Assembly: GCF_036346295.1 (NCBI RefSeq)
Contig: NZ_CP107819.1
Coordinates: 7,130,001-7,194,000, forward strand
Direction of reading: 5' to 3'
Source: Streptomyces sp. NBC_00536
GTDB lineage: Bacteria; Actinomycetota; Actinomycetes; Streptomycetales; Streptomycetaceae
Length of the DNA stretch: 64,000 nt
Shown here: positions 1 through 9,131 of the stretch, in pieces
Numbering within the stretch: the first letter of the stretch is position 1
Layout of the letters: each line of letters begins with the position of its first letter
Notes under the pieces: generated by a model
What the model was told of the DNA's origin: nothing
The model's database searches: none
Seen by the model: the letters and a program-made list of their open reading frames with translations, nothing else
Translations under genes and position numbers: made by a program

Positions 1-687
1 GACGCGGGCGACCACGGCGTGCGGCCGCCCGGGATGGGGTGCGGTGAAGGCGGCGTACAGCGCCTCGTGGTCCCGGCCGTCCACGCTGACCGCCGACCAC
101 CCGGCCGCCTCGAACCGGGACGCGATGCCGCCCGGCCAGCCGTGGGTGGCGGAATCGTTGTCGATCACCACGGTGTGCAGCCGCTCCAGCGCGGCCGGCC
201 CGGCGTAGGCGATGGCTTCGTGATTGCTGCCTTCGTCGAGCTCGGCGTCGCCGATCAGCGTCCACACCGCGGGACCGTCCAGCCCCTGCGCCCGCAGCCC
301 GAGCGCGCTGCCGACGGCGAGAGGCAGCCCGTGGCCGAGGGAGCCGCTGCCGATCTCCACGCCGGGGACGAGGGTGCGGTCCGGGTGGTGCCCGAGCGGG
401 GAGGCGTACGCACCGAAGCCGGGCAGCCACTCGACGGGGAAGAACCCCTTGGCGGCGAGCACGGCGTAGTAGGCCATCGGCCCGTGCCCCTTGGACAGCA
501 GGAACCGGTCCCGCATGTGGTCCGCTGCGCGCGCCGGGTCCACCCGGAGCACCCGGTCGTAGAGCACCCACAGCACGTCCAGCGTGGACGTGGCCGCCGG
601 TCCGTGCTTCTCGTCCCCGGTCATGAGCCCCATGAGCCGGTCCAGATCCTCGAAGCGGAATCCCGTGTCCGCAGTCATTTGCGTCAT
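1..687 (-). CDS. Transketolase N-terminal subunit (partial)
   Basis: This is the thiamine-diphosphate-binding half of a split, two-subunit transketolase; the gene runs off the left edge, so the C-terminal end is missing (229 codons visible). The reading frame is open from an ATG at 687 (MTQMTAD) or an in-frame ATG at 678. Visible motifs are LSKGHGPMAYY near residue 69, a GSLGHGLPLAVG loop, and the ThDP/Mg motif GDAELDEGSNHEA followed by VIDND. These are typical of the split transketolases of actinobacteria and archaea. The partner C-terminal subunit is normally the next gene downstream, which here would be outside the window. The pathway could be pentose phosphate or a specialised sugar pathway. 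Confidence 0.9.
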   Translation of the reverse strand, partial: MTQMTADTGFRFEDLDRLMGLMTGDEKHGPAATSTLDVLWVLYDRVLRVDPARAADHMRDRFLLSKGHGPMAYYAVLAAKGFFPVEWLPGFGAYASPLGHHPDRTLVPGVEIGSGSLGHGLPLAVGSALGLRAQGLDGPAVWTLIGDAELDEGSNHEAIAYAGPAALERLHTVVIDNDSATHGWPGGIASRFEAAGWSAVSVDGRDHEALYAAFTAPHPGRPHAVVARV

Positions 688-843
688 ACACCGATCGTGC
701 AACCTCAACCGTGCTTGAGGTCAACCCCGCCCTTCCCGGCCTGCCACGCCCGGTGGCGAAAAGGTGCGCGCGACCACCTCCAGAAGTGCGGTATCGTTCT
801 CGTGCACGAGCGATCGCGGCGAAAGTCGCAGGTCAGCGAGTAG

Positions 844-917
<74 letters not shown>

Positions 918-948
918 CTGTGCTTTATGCACGTCGGAGGCCGTTCTC

Positions 949-2342
949 TCATCCATGAGAGGACGGCCTTTTCCGTGCCCGGAATGCTGGTGGTCGCGGT
1001 GTGGTCGCACGTCCCCCGCAGGGCCGGTCCGCAGTGGTGTGGACGCCAGGTGAGGTGGGGGAGCGGAGCCGGTTGAGGGCTTCGCGGAGGTGCTGGACGT
1101 GGTCGCGTGGTGGTCGCAGCTGTTCCAGCCAGGTCCGTCGATTGTCTCGTTTCTGGGCCCGGGTGAGGGTGTGGTCGATGGTGTCGACGGCTTCGCGGGC
1201 GGCTTGTTGGGTGAGGTGGCTGTAGATGTTCGCGGTGGTCGAGAGGGTGGAGTGCCGCAGCGTCTTGGAGACGACGGTGAGGGGGACGCCGGCGGTGATG
1301 GTGATGGTGGCGGCCAGGTGCCGCAGGTCGTGCACCGTGATCGTTGGGCTTCCTCGGAGAGCCGGTGGAGCCTGTCGAGCACCAGGTGCGGTCCGAGCGG
1401 ACGGCCGTCGGACCGACAGAAGACGAGGCCGGCGAACGGGTTGTTGGGATCTCCGCGGGTTCGCCGGGTGGATTGAGCTCGGTGTCGGAGGGCAGTGGCG
1501 ACGCTGGGGGAGATGGCCACCCAGCCGCGGCTCGAGCGGGTCTTCGGCGTGGTGATGACCAGCCGGTTGTTGTCGACGGCGGAGAGCGTGCAGCGTACGT
1601 AGAGCACGCCCTCGCGCAGGTGGACGTCGTCCCAGTGCAGACCGAGTGCCTCGCCCTTGCGCAGGCCGGTGCCGATGAGGAACTCGAACAGGTCGGCCAT
1701 CTCCGGGTCTGCCCGGTGGCAGTGCTGGAGGAAGTGGACGGCTTCGTCAGCGGTCCAGATGCGCCGCTCGGGCGACGGCGGGCGGTGAAGTGCCGGGGGG
1801 CTGGCGGGGTTGCGGGCGAGGCGATGCTGGCGGACCGCGTCACCGAGAGCGCTGGAGAGGGTGGCAAGGCACCGGTAGAGGGTGGTCTGGCCGTGGCCGG
1901 CGGCGAGCTCGCCGGTGACGAAGGCCGCGATGTGACGGTGTCCGAGCTCGTCCAGCTTGAGGGTGCCGAAGGCGGGCGCGAGGTCGTTGTGGACGTAGTC
2001 CCGGTATCGCGCCATGGTGGTCGGCTTGAGCACGAGGGCTTTGGCGGCGAGCCAGGCGGTCAGGTAGTCGGCGACGCTCTGGTTCGGGTCGGCGTTGAAC
2101 CCGCCGGCCTCGCCCTCGAGGAACCTCCGCGGCGCCCCTTCGGCCGCGTCGTGACTGCCGAATCCGCCACGACGGACGGTGGTCCGGCGGTGGCCCGCTG
2201 CCGGGACGTCGACGGCGAAGGTTCACGTCCCGTGGTCACCGTCGGTGAGCAGGTGGGGGCAGTGCGCTCCGAGCTGGTGACGCAGTGTGTCCCGGCAGCC
2301 ACACCTCCGGTAGATGCGGCCGCGGTCGCAGGGGGTACGCAT
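949..2342 (-). pseudogene. Tyrosine-recombinase integrase, degraded
   Basis: This is a phage/integrative-element integrase of the Streptomyces type. It starts at the ATG at 2342 (MRTPCDRGRIYRRCGC, the usual Cys-rich N-terminus). A TGA at 2223-2225 replaces an expected tryptophan (GDHGT-stop-TFAVDVP), and the same frame then continues through the SAM-like core-binding domain (SVADYLTAWLA, then MARYRDYVHNDLAP) and the catalytic domain (GTGLRKGEALGLHWDDV). Near 1337 one base is missing, and the C-terminal HDLRHLAATI (H-x-x-R box) and LRHSTLSTTANIYSH (His/Tyr box) are in another frame, ending at 949. With one nonsense and one frameshift the gene cannot make a working enzyme. It points toward the adjacent tRNA-Pro, as expected for an element integrated at the tRNA 3' end. 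Confidence 0.9.
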
Positions 2343-2774
2343 GGGGATCGCCTCCAGGAGGCGGAGGAAGGGCCGAGACCTCCAGTCTCGTGCGACCGCC
2401 CGCGACCACCAGGACCCGTGCGCCCCGTGTGACCTGTGCTTTCCCCTTGTCTTTGCGCCAAGGGCAGCGCCTTGGCTTACCTCCGCAGACGCCCAGGAGA
2501 TTCTTCGTCTGCTGGCGGTACAGACGCCGCACCACGGCTGACCAGCCAAAATGGCGGACGCTGGGCCAAGTTCCCGCCTCCTGGCCCGCGAATGGTCCGG
2601 ATCTTGGGGGGCGATACGAGCAGCGCCAGCGTGGTCAGCAGCACGCCGTATGGGCACGTGCCGCGCATGGGTGACGACGTACTCGGGCGGCCCCACAGGA
2701 GAAGTGGCCAGCTGCCGAAGCGGCCGGCGGCGGGCACGACGGGAATCGGGATCTCGAAGCGGACCGTCCCGTAG
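2343..2774. other. Intergenic, former integrative element
   Basis: This 432-bp stretch lies between the integrase start and the ArsR-type gene. An excisionase or replication gene would normally sit directly upstream of such an integrase, but no reading frame here gives a recognisable helix-turn-helix or Rep motif. I see no second copy of the tRNA 3' end in it. It is probably eroded element DNA. Confidence 0.4.
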
Positions 2775-2777
2775 GTG

Positions 2778-3080
2778 ATGACAATCGCCTCCGACATCGA
2801 GGTGCTGGCGCGGTTCGGCCGCGCCCTCGCCGGCCCGATCCGCTGCCGCATCATGCTCGCCCTGTGCCAGGCTCCGGCCCATCCCGCCGAGCTGGCCGAC
2901 GCGCTGGGCATCTCCCGGACCCGGCTGTCGAACCACCTGGCCCGCCTGCGCGACTGCGGTCTTGTCGTCACGGTCCCGGTCGGCCGCCGCACCCGCTACG
3001 AACTCGCCGACGAGTGCCTCGGCCACGCCCTGGACGACTTGCGCACCGCCGTGGTCGCCGTCGAGGCCGACCGTGCGTGA
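2778..3080 (+). CDS. ArsR/SmtB-family repressor (CmtR-like), probably metal-blind
   Basis: This is a 100-aa winged-helix regulator starting at the ATG at 2778 (an in-frame GTG at 2775 is the alternative). It carries the ArsR pattern ALAGPIRCRIMLALCQAP, then AELADALGISRTRLSNHLARLRDCGLV (recognition helix) and the wing GRRTRYELAD. CmtR relatives bind cadmium or lead through two Cys in the helix (LxCLRxC) and a third Cys in the C-terminal tail. Here the first Cys is Arg (LARLRDC) and the tail stops at VEADRA before the third Cys. DNA binding could be intact, but classical metal sensing is probably lost. It lies 31 bp upstream of a truncated cation transporter that it would normally control. Confidence 0.85.
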   Translation: MTIASDIEVLARFGRALAGPIRCRIMLALCQAPAHPAELADALGISRTRLSNHLARLRDCGLVVTVPVGRRTRYELADECLGHALDDLRTAVVAVEADRA

Positions 3081-3111
3081 GTGGACGCCGAGGAGAAGGG
3101 TTGCTGTTGAG

Positions 3112-3204
3112 ATGGCTGCGGAGACATCCATCGGCCCGGCCCCGGCCCGCCGTGACGCCCTCGCGAAGCGGATACGGCTGCTGGTCGCGGCCACCATCAC
3201 CGTC
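3112..3204 (+). pseudogene. Cation transporter (CDF family) remnant
   Basis: The frame starts at ATG 3112 behind GAGGAGAAGG and reads MAAETSIGPAPARRDALAKR followed by IRLLVAATIT. That is the cytoplasmic N-terminus and the beginning of the first membrane segment of the transporters that usually follow CmtR-type regulators in Streptomyces. The similarity stops abruptly near 3204, and the frame then runs through unrelated Arg/Ala-rich sequence to 3453 with no membrane helices. A second fragment in another frame (HQLKASGRRLGLRTAVALDG, stop about 3353) looks like the tail of some other gene, suggesting a deletion join. I infer loss of the transporter by deletion. Confidence 0.6.
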
Positions 3205-3394
3205 TCCGGTCGTCTCGCCGGTACAGCGGCCGGGTCCGGCTCCGCCTACCCCGCGCAGCGGTACTCGCAGCGGGCCGGCGGCACCAGCTCAAGGCCTCGG
3301 GCCGTCGCCTCGGTCTACGCACGGCCGTGGCGCTCGACGGGCTGCCCGGGCGGTGAGGCTGCGGAGCGGGTGCCCTGTCTTCGCCGCACATGCT

Positions 3395-4660
3395 TCAGGT
3401 TGCGGGTGTGGCCGTCGTCTGTTCGTCGGTCAGGCGGGCCCGCCAGTCGCTGACGTAGTCGTCGGGCATGGACGCCAGGCGGGCGATTTCCCCGTCGCTG
3501 CGCCCATCGGACCAGGCCAGGATCCGTGTCACGGTGCGGTTCCGTGCCGCGCGGAAGTCCTTGACCATGTTCTCGAGGCGTTCGACTTCCTCGGCTTCGC
3601 GGACGAGCTGCTGGTCGACGGCGGAGCGTTCCTCGGCGCGCAACCGGCGCAGATGGGCGTCCAGGCCCGTCAGGACCAGACCCTCCTCGTGCGCGGAGTT
3701 CTGGAACCCTTCGGCCAAGGCCGCCAGCACGCAGTCGGGGACGTCGGCCAGGGTGGCCCCGGGCGGCTTGGCCGCCTCCCAGGTGCCCCGACCCGCCTCT
3801 GTCGTCTCCAGCCAGACGCGGGCGTCTGTCGGAACACGGTCGCCGCACGCCTGCGCGCGGTAGGCGTACAGGGCGGCACGGTGGCCGTAGAAAGTGAAAC
3901 CGTCCTCGATCTGCCGGTCGGCGGCGCGGCACATCCGCCCCGGTACACCGCCGTAGCCGCTCTCGGGACTGTAGTCGGCGTAGGCTTCGAGTTCCGCGTC
4001 CGTGGCCAGGCCCCAGGAGGGATCGCACAGACCGGGGTTCATGGCGAGGAACGCGCCGACCTCGACACGCCAGGCAGGGATCGGTGTCGTGCGCAGCCTG
4101 GGCCAGCGGAGATCCCCGGAGGGGTCGAAGGTGTGGGTCGCGGCCTGCTCGATGTCGTCCCAGGCGGTGGCGGCCTCGGCCGACCACTCCAGTTCGTCGT
4201 CCGGTCCGCTGCGGTGGATGGAGTCCACGAGCCGCTGCACGGCGGGGAGTATGCGCAGGGCGAGCGCGTGCAGTTCCTCAGCGGTGAAGAAGCGCCAGGA
4301 GCAGCCGCGCTGTTCGTCATGGGTCAGGTGGCCGAGCAGCTGCACCATGCTTCCGGAGGCCGGGACGGCCCCGTCGCCGAGTGCCCTGCGGGGGAGGCCG
4401 GGGAGCTGGCTGCCGAGGTCTTCGGACGGGGCCCGCCAGTCGATGTCGCCGAACCATACGGCGCCGTCGCGTGCGTCCACTGCCAGCCACTGGTGGTAGC
4501 CCGCACCCGGGCCGTAGCGCTGCTCCTGCTGCTCGGCGTGCTCGTCGTGCCATACGTACTCGCCCGGAGGCGGGTCCAGCTCCACGGCCATGAAGCCGTC
4601 CTCGGGGCGGTAGCCGGTGAGGACGCGGGCCGTTCGCGGCGCACTGTCGGCGGCGGTCAT
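3395..4660 (-). CDS. Hypothetical protein, 421 aa
   Basis: This is an intact ORF with good codon bias starting at ATG 4660 (MTAADSAPRTARVL). I do not recognise the family. It is acidic and Trp/Tyr-rich in the first 250 residues (e.g. WLAVDARDGAVWFGDIDW) and becomes Arg/Glu-rich with a short possible coiled coil near residues 335-375 (RLRAEERSAVDQQL, then EEVERLENMVKDF). The C-terminal segment RTVTRILAWSDGRSDGEIAR resembles the small helix-turn-helix seen at the end of some Streptomyces accessory proteins. There is no signal peptide or membrane segment. It stands alone next to the integration scar, so it may be leftover cargo. Confidence 0.7.
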   Translation of the reverse strand: MTAADSAPRTARVLTGYRPEDGFMAVELDPPPGEYVWHDEHAEQQEQRYGPGAGYHQWLAVDARDGAVWFGDIDWRAPSEDLGSQLPGLPRRALGDGAVPASGSMVQLLGHLTHDEQRGCSWRFFTAEELHALALRILPAVQRLVDSIHRSGPDDELEWSAEAATAWDDIEQAATHTFDPSGDLRWPRLRTTPIPAWRVEVGAFLAMNPGLCDPSWGLATDAELEAYADYSPESGYGGVPGRMCRAADRQIEDGFTFYGHRAALYAYRAQACGDRVPTDARVWLETTEAGRGTWEAAKPPGATLADVPDCVLAALAEGFQNSAHEEGLVLTGLDAHLRRLRAEERSAVDQQLVREAEEVERLENMVKDFRAARNRTVTRILAWSDGRSDGEIARLASMPDDYVSDWRARLTDEQTTATPAT

Positions 4661-4870
4661 GAGGGGTTTCCTCTCGCTGGAACGTCAACCACCGCAAACG
4701 TAGGGCGCCCGTCACACAATAGTTTAACTTTCAGCCACCGCGTCCGGTAGTCGGACAAGCCGGGAGACCTGGCGCCATCACCCGGTCTACGCGCGTGCGG
4801 CCGCCGTCAACTTGGCGCATTTCGCGTGGATTCACGCTCCGTTCACCTCCGGTGGCCGCCCGCCGCAGCC

Positions 4871-5794
4871 TCATGCGAGCGCGGCCAGCGCTTGCGCGGC
4901 GAGCATCTGCTCCAGGTCCAGGACGGCGCGCGGGGCGTGCCGGGTGTCGATGCGGACGGCGTAGATGAAGCGCGTCAACTGCGGCTCGGCCAGGGGGCGG
5001 GCCACGACCCGGGTGTTGGCGCGGGGCAGGGCGAGTCGCGGCATGACGGCCACGCACAGGCCTGCGGCCACGAAGCCGAGCACGGTGTTGAAGTCGTCCC
5101 CCTCGTATTGCAGGCGGGCCTGGAAGCCAGGCGTATTGGCCATTTTGGAAAGCAGTTCCAGGCGCAGTGCGGCCTCCGGAGCCGCGATCCAGGTCTCGGA
5201 CGCGAGGCTGGCCAGGTCGATGACCTCCCTGTCGGCCAGGCGGTGGTGTGCCGGGACCACGGCCACCACCGGATCCCGTGCGACCAGCGTCCGGCGCAGC
5301 ATCCGGGGCGGCGGGACGGGGATGAAGTCGTAGTCGTAGCTGAGGGCCAGGTCCATGTCCCCCCGCTTGAGCCGGTTGTGGCAGGCCTCGGGTTCCAGTT
5401 GGCCGAGGCTGACCTGCACGTGGGGGTAGGCCGCGTGGAGTTGGGCCAGCGCTTGCGGAACGATGCTGGTGGCGGCCGAGGCGAAGGCGCCGAGGCGGAT
5501 CCGTCCGGCCGTACCCGCGCGCATGGCGTCGAGTTCCACCGATGCCGTCGCCAACGCGTTGCGGACGCCCTGCTCGGCGTCGAGAAGGACTTCGCCGGCC
5601 GGTGTGGCGCGCACGGGCCGGCGCTCCAGCACTCTCAGGCCCGCGCGGCGTTCGAGTTCGGCGATCTGCTGGGAGACCGCGGGCGCGCTGTAGCCGAGCT
5701 CGCGTGCGGCGGCGTTGAAGGAGCCGTGCCGCACGACGGCTTCGAGGGTGGCGAGCAGGCGGGGGTCGAGTCCGTGCACGGAGTTAAGGCTCAC
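4871..5794 (-). CDS. LysR-family transcriptional regulator
   Basis: This is a 307-aa LysR protein of full length. The N-terminal winged helix reads LLATLEAVVRHGSFNAAARE and LGYSAPAVSQQIAELERRAG (residues about 12-55), followed by the linker helix and the periplasmic-binding-like effector domain (residues about 90-295). It is divergent from the gamma-glutamyl-GABA hydrolase gene across a 257-bp gap, the normal arrangement for a LysR regulator and its target. The start at ATG 5794 (MSLNSVHGLDPRLL) fits the usual lead into the DNA-binding domain. The effector is unknown. Confidence 0.92.
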   Translation of the reverse strand: MSLNSVHGLDPRLLATLEAVVRHGSFNAAARELGYSAPAVSQQIAELERRAGLRVLERRPVRATPAGEVLLDAEQGVRNALATASVELDAMRAGTAGRIRLGAFASAATSIVPQALAQLHAAYPHVQVSLGQLEPEACHNRLKRGDMDLALSYDYDFIPVPPPRMLRRTLVARDPVVAVVPAHHRLADREVIDLASLASETWIAAPEAALRLELLSKMANTPGFQARLQYEGDDFNTVLGFVAAGLCVAVMPRLALPRANTRVVARPLAEPQLTRFIYAVRIDTRHAPRAVLDLEQMLAAQALAALA

Positions 5795-6051
5795 TTATCT
5801 GTCGCGAAGATGTGTTTTCTTGTGATTGCGGATGAACGCCAGCAGGATTCTTGCTCGCGGCAAGAAAAACGCAAGCCCGCGCTCCCGGATCGTGACCGCC
5901 CCTCCACCTTGTCGCCGGGGCGCCCTCCGCCAGTGCCCCGTCCGCCCCGTCCGCCTTTTCTGCCGCAGCCCGCCGTGGCCGGGGACGTCCGGCGGGGCGG
6001 GTGTGCACCCGGCCGTCGACGATCACCCCTCACGCCTTGAAAGGAAGTGGT

Positions 6052-6846
6052 ATGCCCCAGCCACCACTCATCGGACTCACCACCTACCTGGCCGACGCCC
6101 GGTGGGGCGAGTGGGACCTGCCCGCCGCAGTGCTGCCTGCGGCCTACGCCGGCTGTCTCCAGGCCGCGGGCGGCCGGGCCGTCCTGCTGCCGCCGGACGC
6201 CCCGTCGGCAGCGGCCGATGTGGTCGCACGTCTGGACGCGATCGTCCTGACGGGAGGCGAGGACGTGGATCCCGCCCTGTACGGCGCCCGGCCCCACCCG
6301 CGCACGGGGCCGCCGGTCCGCGAGCGCGACCGGTGGGAGCAGGCTGTACTGGCCGCCGGTCTCGCCCGCGACATACCCGTGCTCGGAGTGTGCCGGGGTA
6401 TGCAGCTGATGAACGTACACGCCGGAGGCACCCTCATCCAGCACCTGCCCGACAGGGTGGGCCATCACGGCCACAACCCCGACCGGGGCCACTTCTGTGC
6501 CCACACCGTCACCACCGCGCCGGGGACCCGGATCGGCGCCCTCCTGCCGGGGACCCGCGAGGTCGCCACGCACCATCATCAGGCGGTGGATCGCCTGGGC
6601 GCCGGGTTCATCGTGGCCGCCCGTGCGGCGGACGGCACCGTCGAGGCGATCGAGAGCACCCGGCACCGCTTCGCCGTGGGCGTCCAGTGGCATCCGGAGA
6701 TGGGTGTCGACACGCCGGTGGTGCACGCCCTGGTGGATGCCGCCGGTTTCGCCGCAGACACCGATCGGGCGGCTTCGGTGGCAGGACGGAAAGTGCGCAC
6801 GGTACGAAACCCGCCGGGCCGGACTTTCCCGACACAGGTGTCTTGA
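6052..6846 (+). CDS. Gamma-glutamyl-GABA hydrolase-like (class I glutamine amidotransferase)
   Basis: This is a 264-aa PuuD-like class I glutamine-amidotransferase-fold hydrolase. The start is ATG 6052, behind AAAGGAAG. The nucleophile elbow is VLGVCRGMQLMNV (catalytic Cys), and the His/Glu pair is in GVQWHPEMGVD. The segment TGGEDVDPALYG is typical of the gamma-glutamyl-gamma-aminobutyrate hydrolase branch. These enzymes release GABA or a related amine from its gamma-glutamyl conjugate in polyamine catabolism. The next genes degrade asparagine and aspartate, so this stretch looks like amino-acid/amine nitrogen scavenging. There is no amidotransferase partner. Confidence 0.88.
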   Translation: MPQPPLIGLTTYLADARWGEWDLPAAVLPAAYAGCLQAAGGRAVLLPPDAPSAAADVVARLDAIVLTGGEDVDPALYGARPHPRTGPPVRERDRWEQAVLAAGLARDIPVLGVCRGMQLMNVHAGGTLIQHLPDRVGHHGHNPDRGHFCAHTVTTAPGTRIGALLPGTREVATHHHQAVDRLGAGFIVAARAADGTVEAIESTRHRFAVGVQWHPEMGVDTPVVHALVDAAGFAADTDRAASVAGRKVRTVRNPPGRTFPTQVS

Positions 6847-6877
6847 CACCCTCCGGCGCACCCATCAGGATCACACC

Positions 6878-7609
6878 GTGAACCTGTCAGACAGCCAGAC
6901 AGGTGGCCAGGCCCCGCGGCGCGTCAGCGCGATGGAAGCGGTCTTCGGCCACCTGCGCAGCGCCATCGAGCGCGGTGAGTACGTCGTGGGCGACAAGCTC
7001 CCCTCCGAAGCCGAGTTGTGCCGGACCCTGGAGGTCAGCCGGCCCGTGCTGCGGGAGGCGCTCCGAGCCCTCCAAGCCATCGGCCTGACCGCCTCCAAGA
7101 GCGGCAAGGGCACGTTCGTCCTGGCGAACACGGTCGAGGACCCCACCTTCGGCGACTACGTCGCCAGCGACCTGCTGGAGGTGCGCCGGCACGTCGAGAT
7201 CCCGGTCGCCGGGTACGCCGCGCTGCGCCGCACCCCGGAGGACCTGGACCATCTGGGCCATCTGCTCGACCGGATGGAGCAGGAGACCGACACCACCGCG
7301 TGGGTGGCGATGGACACCGTCTTCCACCTGGCGGTGGCCGAGGCATCCCGCAACCCCGTCTTCCGCCGCGTCATCGAGGAGATCCGCGACGCACTGGCGC
7401 GTCAGTCGACCTTCCTCAACGAACTGGGCGGCCGGCGCGAGCAGTCCAACTGCGAGCACCGGGCGATCCTCGAGGCGCTGGCCGACGGTTCCGAGCACGA
7501 CGCGGTGGAGGCCATGTCCCACCACCTCCTGCGGGTCGAGACGACCCTCACAGAAATCGTGCGCCCCCAGCGCGCGGCCACCTCCACGGAAGGCAGACCC
7601 GAGGCGTGA
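6878..7609 (+). CDS. FadR-type GntR regulator of the asparagine operon
   Basis: This is a 243-aa FadR-subfamily GntR regulator. The DNA-binding domain (residues about 18-85) carries [19 protein letters not shown] and [14 protein letters not shown], and the all-helical FCD effector domain follows, with conserved acid/His positions ([16 protein letters not shown] and [11 protein letters not shown]). GTG 6878 is the upstream start, and ATG 6932 is an alternative that would place the palindrome at 6884-6894 outside the coding region. The gene overlaps the permease by 4 bp (GTGA), so it should be co-transcribed with permease, asparaginase and aspartase and probably represses them until amino acid is present. 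Confidence 0.92.
   Translation: MNLSDSQTGGQAPRRVSAMEAVFGHLRSAIERGEYVVGDKLPSEAELCRTLEVSRPVLREALRALQAIGLTASKSGKGTFVLANTVEDPTFGDYVASDLLEVRRHVEIPVAGYAALRRTPEDLDHLGHLLDRMEQETDTTAWVAMDTVFHLAVAEASRNPVFRRVIEEIRDALARQSTFLNELGGRREQSNCEHRAILEALADGSEHDAVEAMSHHLLRVETTLTEIVRPQRAATSTEGRPEA
6884..6894. promoter_or_regulatory. Candidate FadR-type operator
   Basis: The sequence CTGTC-A-GACAG is a perfect 11-bp palindrome containing the GntR-type core (GT...AC). It lies at the very start of the FadR-type gene it may regulate, overlapping the first codons if the GTG at 6878 is used. Autoregulation is inferred from position only. Confidence 0.45.
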
Positions 7610-9045
7610 GCGAGCAGTTCCTCAAAGACGAGAAGCGCCCCACGACCCGTCACGTGGACGCCGGGGACACCGGCTACAGCAAGTCCTTGACACCCCGGCA
7701 CGTCAACATGATCGCCATCGGGGGTGCGATCGGCACCGGGCTCTTCCTCGGCGCGGGCGGACGCCTCGCCGACGCCGGCCCCTCACTGTTCGTCGCCTAC
7801 GCCGTCTGCGGGATCTTCGCGTTCCTCGTCGTACGCGCGCTCGGCGAGCTCGTCATGTACCGGCCGTCCTCCGGCGCCTTCGTCTCGTACGCCCGGGAGT
7901 TCCTCGGGGAGAAGGGCGCGTACACCGCGGGCTGGATGTACTTCCTCAACTGGGCGACCACCGGCATCGCCGACATCACCGCCGTCGCCACCTACACCCA
8001 TTACTGGCGCCTGTTCTCCGACGTCCCGCAGTGGGTGATCGCGCTCATAGCCCTGGCCGTGGTCCTCACCGTGAACCTCATCTCGGTGCGGATCTTCGGC
8101 GAACTGGAGTTCTGGTTCGCCATCGTCAAGGTCGGCGCGCTGGTCGTCTTCATGGCCATCGGGATCTTCTTCCTCGTGACCCGGCACCCCATCGACGACG
8201 CCGTGCCCGGTCCGTCCCTGATCACCGACAACGGCGGGATCTTCCCCAACGGCCTGCTGCCCATGCTGCTGATCATCCAGGGCGTCGTCTTCGCCTACGC
8301 CTCCGTCGAGCTGGTCGGAGTCGCGGCCGGTGAGACCGAGAATCCCGAGGAGATCATGCCGAAGGCGATCAACTCGATCATGTGGCGCGTCGGCCTCTTC
8401 TACGTCGGCTCGGTCGTCCTGCTGTCGATGCTGATGCCGTGGAACAGCTACAGCGCCGGCCAGAGCCCGTTCGTGACCGTGCTCTCCCACATCGGCATCC
8501 CGGCGGCCGGCGACGTGATGAATCTGGTCGTTCTCACCGCGGCCATGTCCTCGCTCAACTCCGGCCTCTACTCCACCGGCCGCATCCTGCGCTCGATGGC
8601 CGTCAACGGCTCCGCCCCGAGCTTCACCGCCCGGCTGAGCCGCACCCAGGTGCCCTACGGCGGCATCCTGCTCACCAGCGGCATGTGCGTCCTCGGCGTC
8701 GGGCTCAACTTCGTCGTTCCGGCGGACGCGTTCGAGATCGTGCTCAACCTGGCCGCCATCGGCATCCTCGCCACCTGGGGCATGATCATGCTCTGCCACC
8801 TCCTCTTCTGGCGGAAGACCCGTGACGGCGAACTCACCCGCCCCTCCTACCGCCTGCCCGGCTCCCCGTGGACCGAACTCGTGACGCTGGCCTTCCTCGC
8901 CTCCGTCCTGGTCCTCATGTACGCCGACGGAGGGGCCGCACGCACCACCGTGCTGTGCGTGCCACTGATCGCCGCGGCGCTGGTCGCCGGCTGGTACGCC
9001 GTCCGCGGCCGCGTGGCGCGCGCCGCCGCCAAGAGCGAGGGCTGA
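7606..9045 (+). CDS. Amino-acid permease (APC family, asparagine/GABA type)
   Basis: This is a 479-aa, 12-helix amino-acid/proton symporter. TM1 carries the signature [20 protein letters not shown], and [19 protein letters not shown] follows after TM2, both typical of the AnsP/GabP/CycA amino acid transporter branch. The GTG start overlaps the regulator stop by 4 bp. The following asparaginase and aspartase indicate asparagine (or aspartate) as the substrate. A strong hairpin lies between this gene and the asparaginase and may reduce downstream expression. Confidence 0.93.
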   Translation: MSEQFLKDEKRPTTRHVDAGDTGYSKSLTPRHVNMIAIGGAIGTGLFLGAGGRLADAGPSLFVAYAVCGIFAFLVVRALGELVMYRPSSGAFVSYAREFLGEKGAYTAGWMYFLNWATTGIADITAVATYTHYWRLFSDVPQWVIALIALAVVLTVNLISVRIFGELEFWFAIVKVGALVVFMAIGIFFLVTRHPIDDAVPGPSLITDNGGIFPNGLLPMLLIIQGVVFAYASVELVGVAAGETENPEEIMPKAINSIMWRVGLFYVGSVVLLSMLMPWNSYSAGQSPFVTVLSHIGIPAAGDVMNLVVLTAAMSSLNSGLYSTGRILRSMAVNGSAPSFTARLSRTQVPYGGILLTSGMCVLGVGLNFVVPADAFEIVLNLAAIGILATWGMIMLCHLLFWRKTRDGELTRPSYRLPGSPWTELVTLAFLASVLVLMYADGGAARTTVLCVPLIAAALVAGWYAVRGRVARAAAKSEG

Positions 9046-9052
9046 GCCGGAC

Positions 9053-9084
9053 GCCGGTCCGGCCCGCCCCCGGGCCGGACCGGC
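9053..9084 (+). terminator. Hairpin between permease and asparaginase genes
   Basis: A 13-bp perfect stem GCCGGTCCGGCCC / GGGCCGGACCGGC (9053-9065, 9072-9084) encloses six bases, starting 8 bp after the permease stop. No U-tract follows, but GC-rich I-shaped hairpins are typical actinobacterial terminators. As the asparaginase gene follows in the same direction, it may be a partial terminator or an RNA-stability element. Confidence 0.6.
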
Positions 9085-9131
9085 CGTCCGCCCCACCGGA
9101 CCGCAGCAACCCACCACCGAACGAGGCAGTG

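Noticed and set aside
2343..2774. Excisionase or Rep gene upstream of the integrase
   Set aside because: No frame shows a MerR-like helix-turn-helix or Rep motif; the best ORFs are low-complexity shadows.
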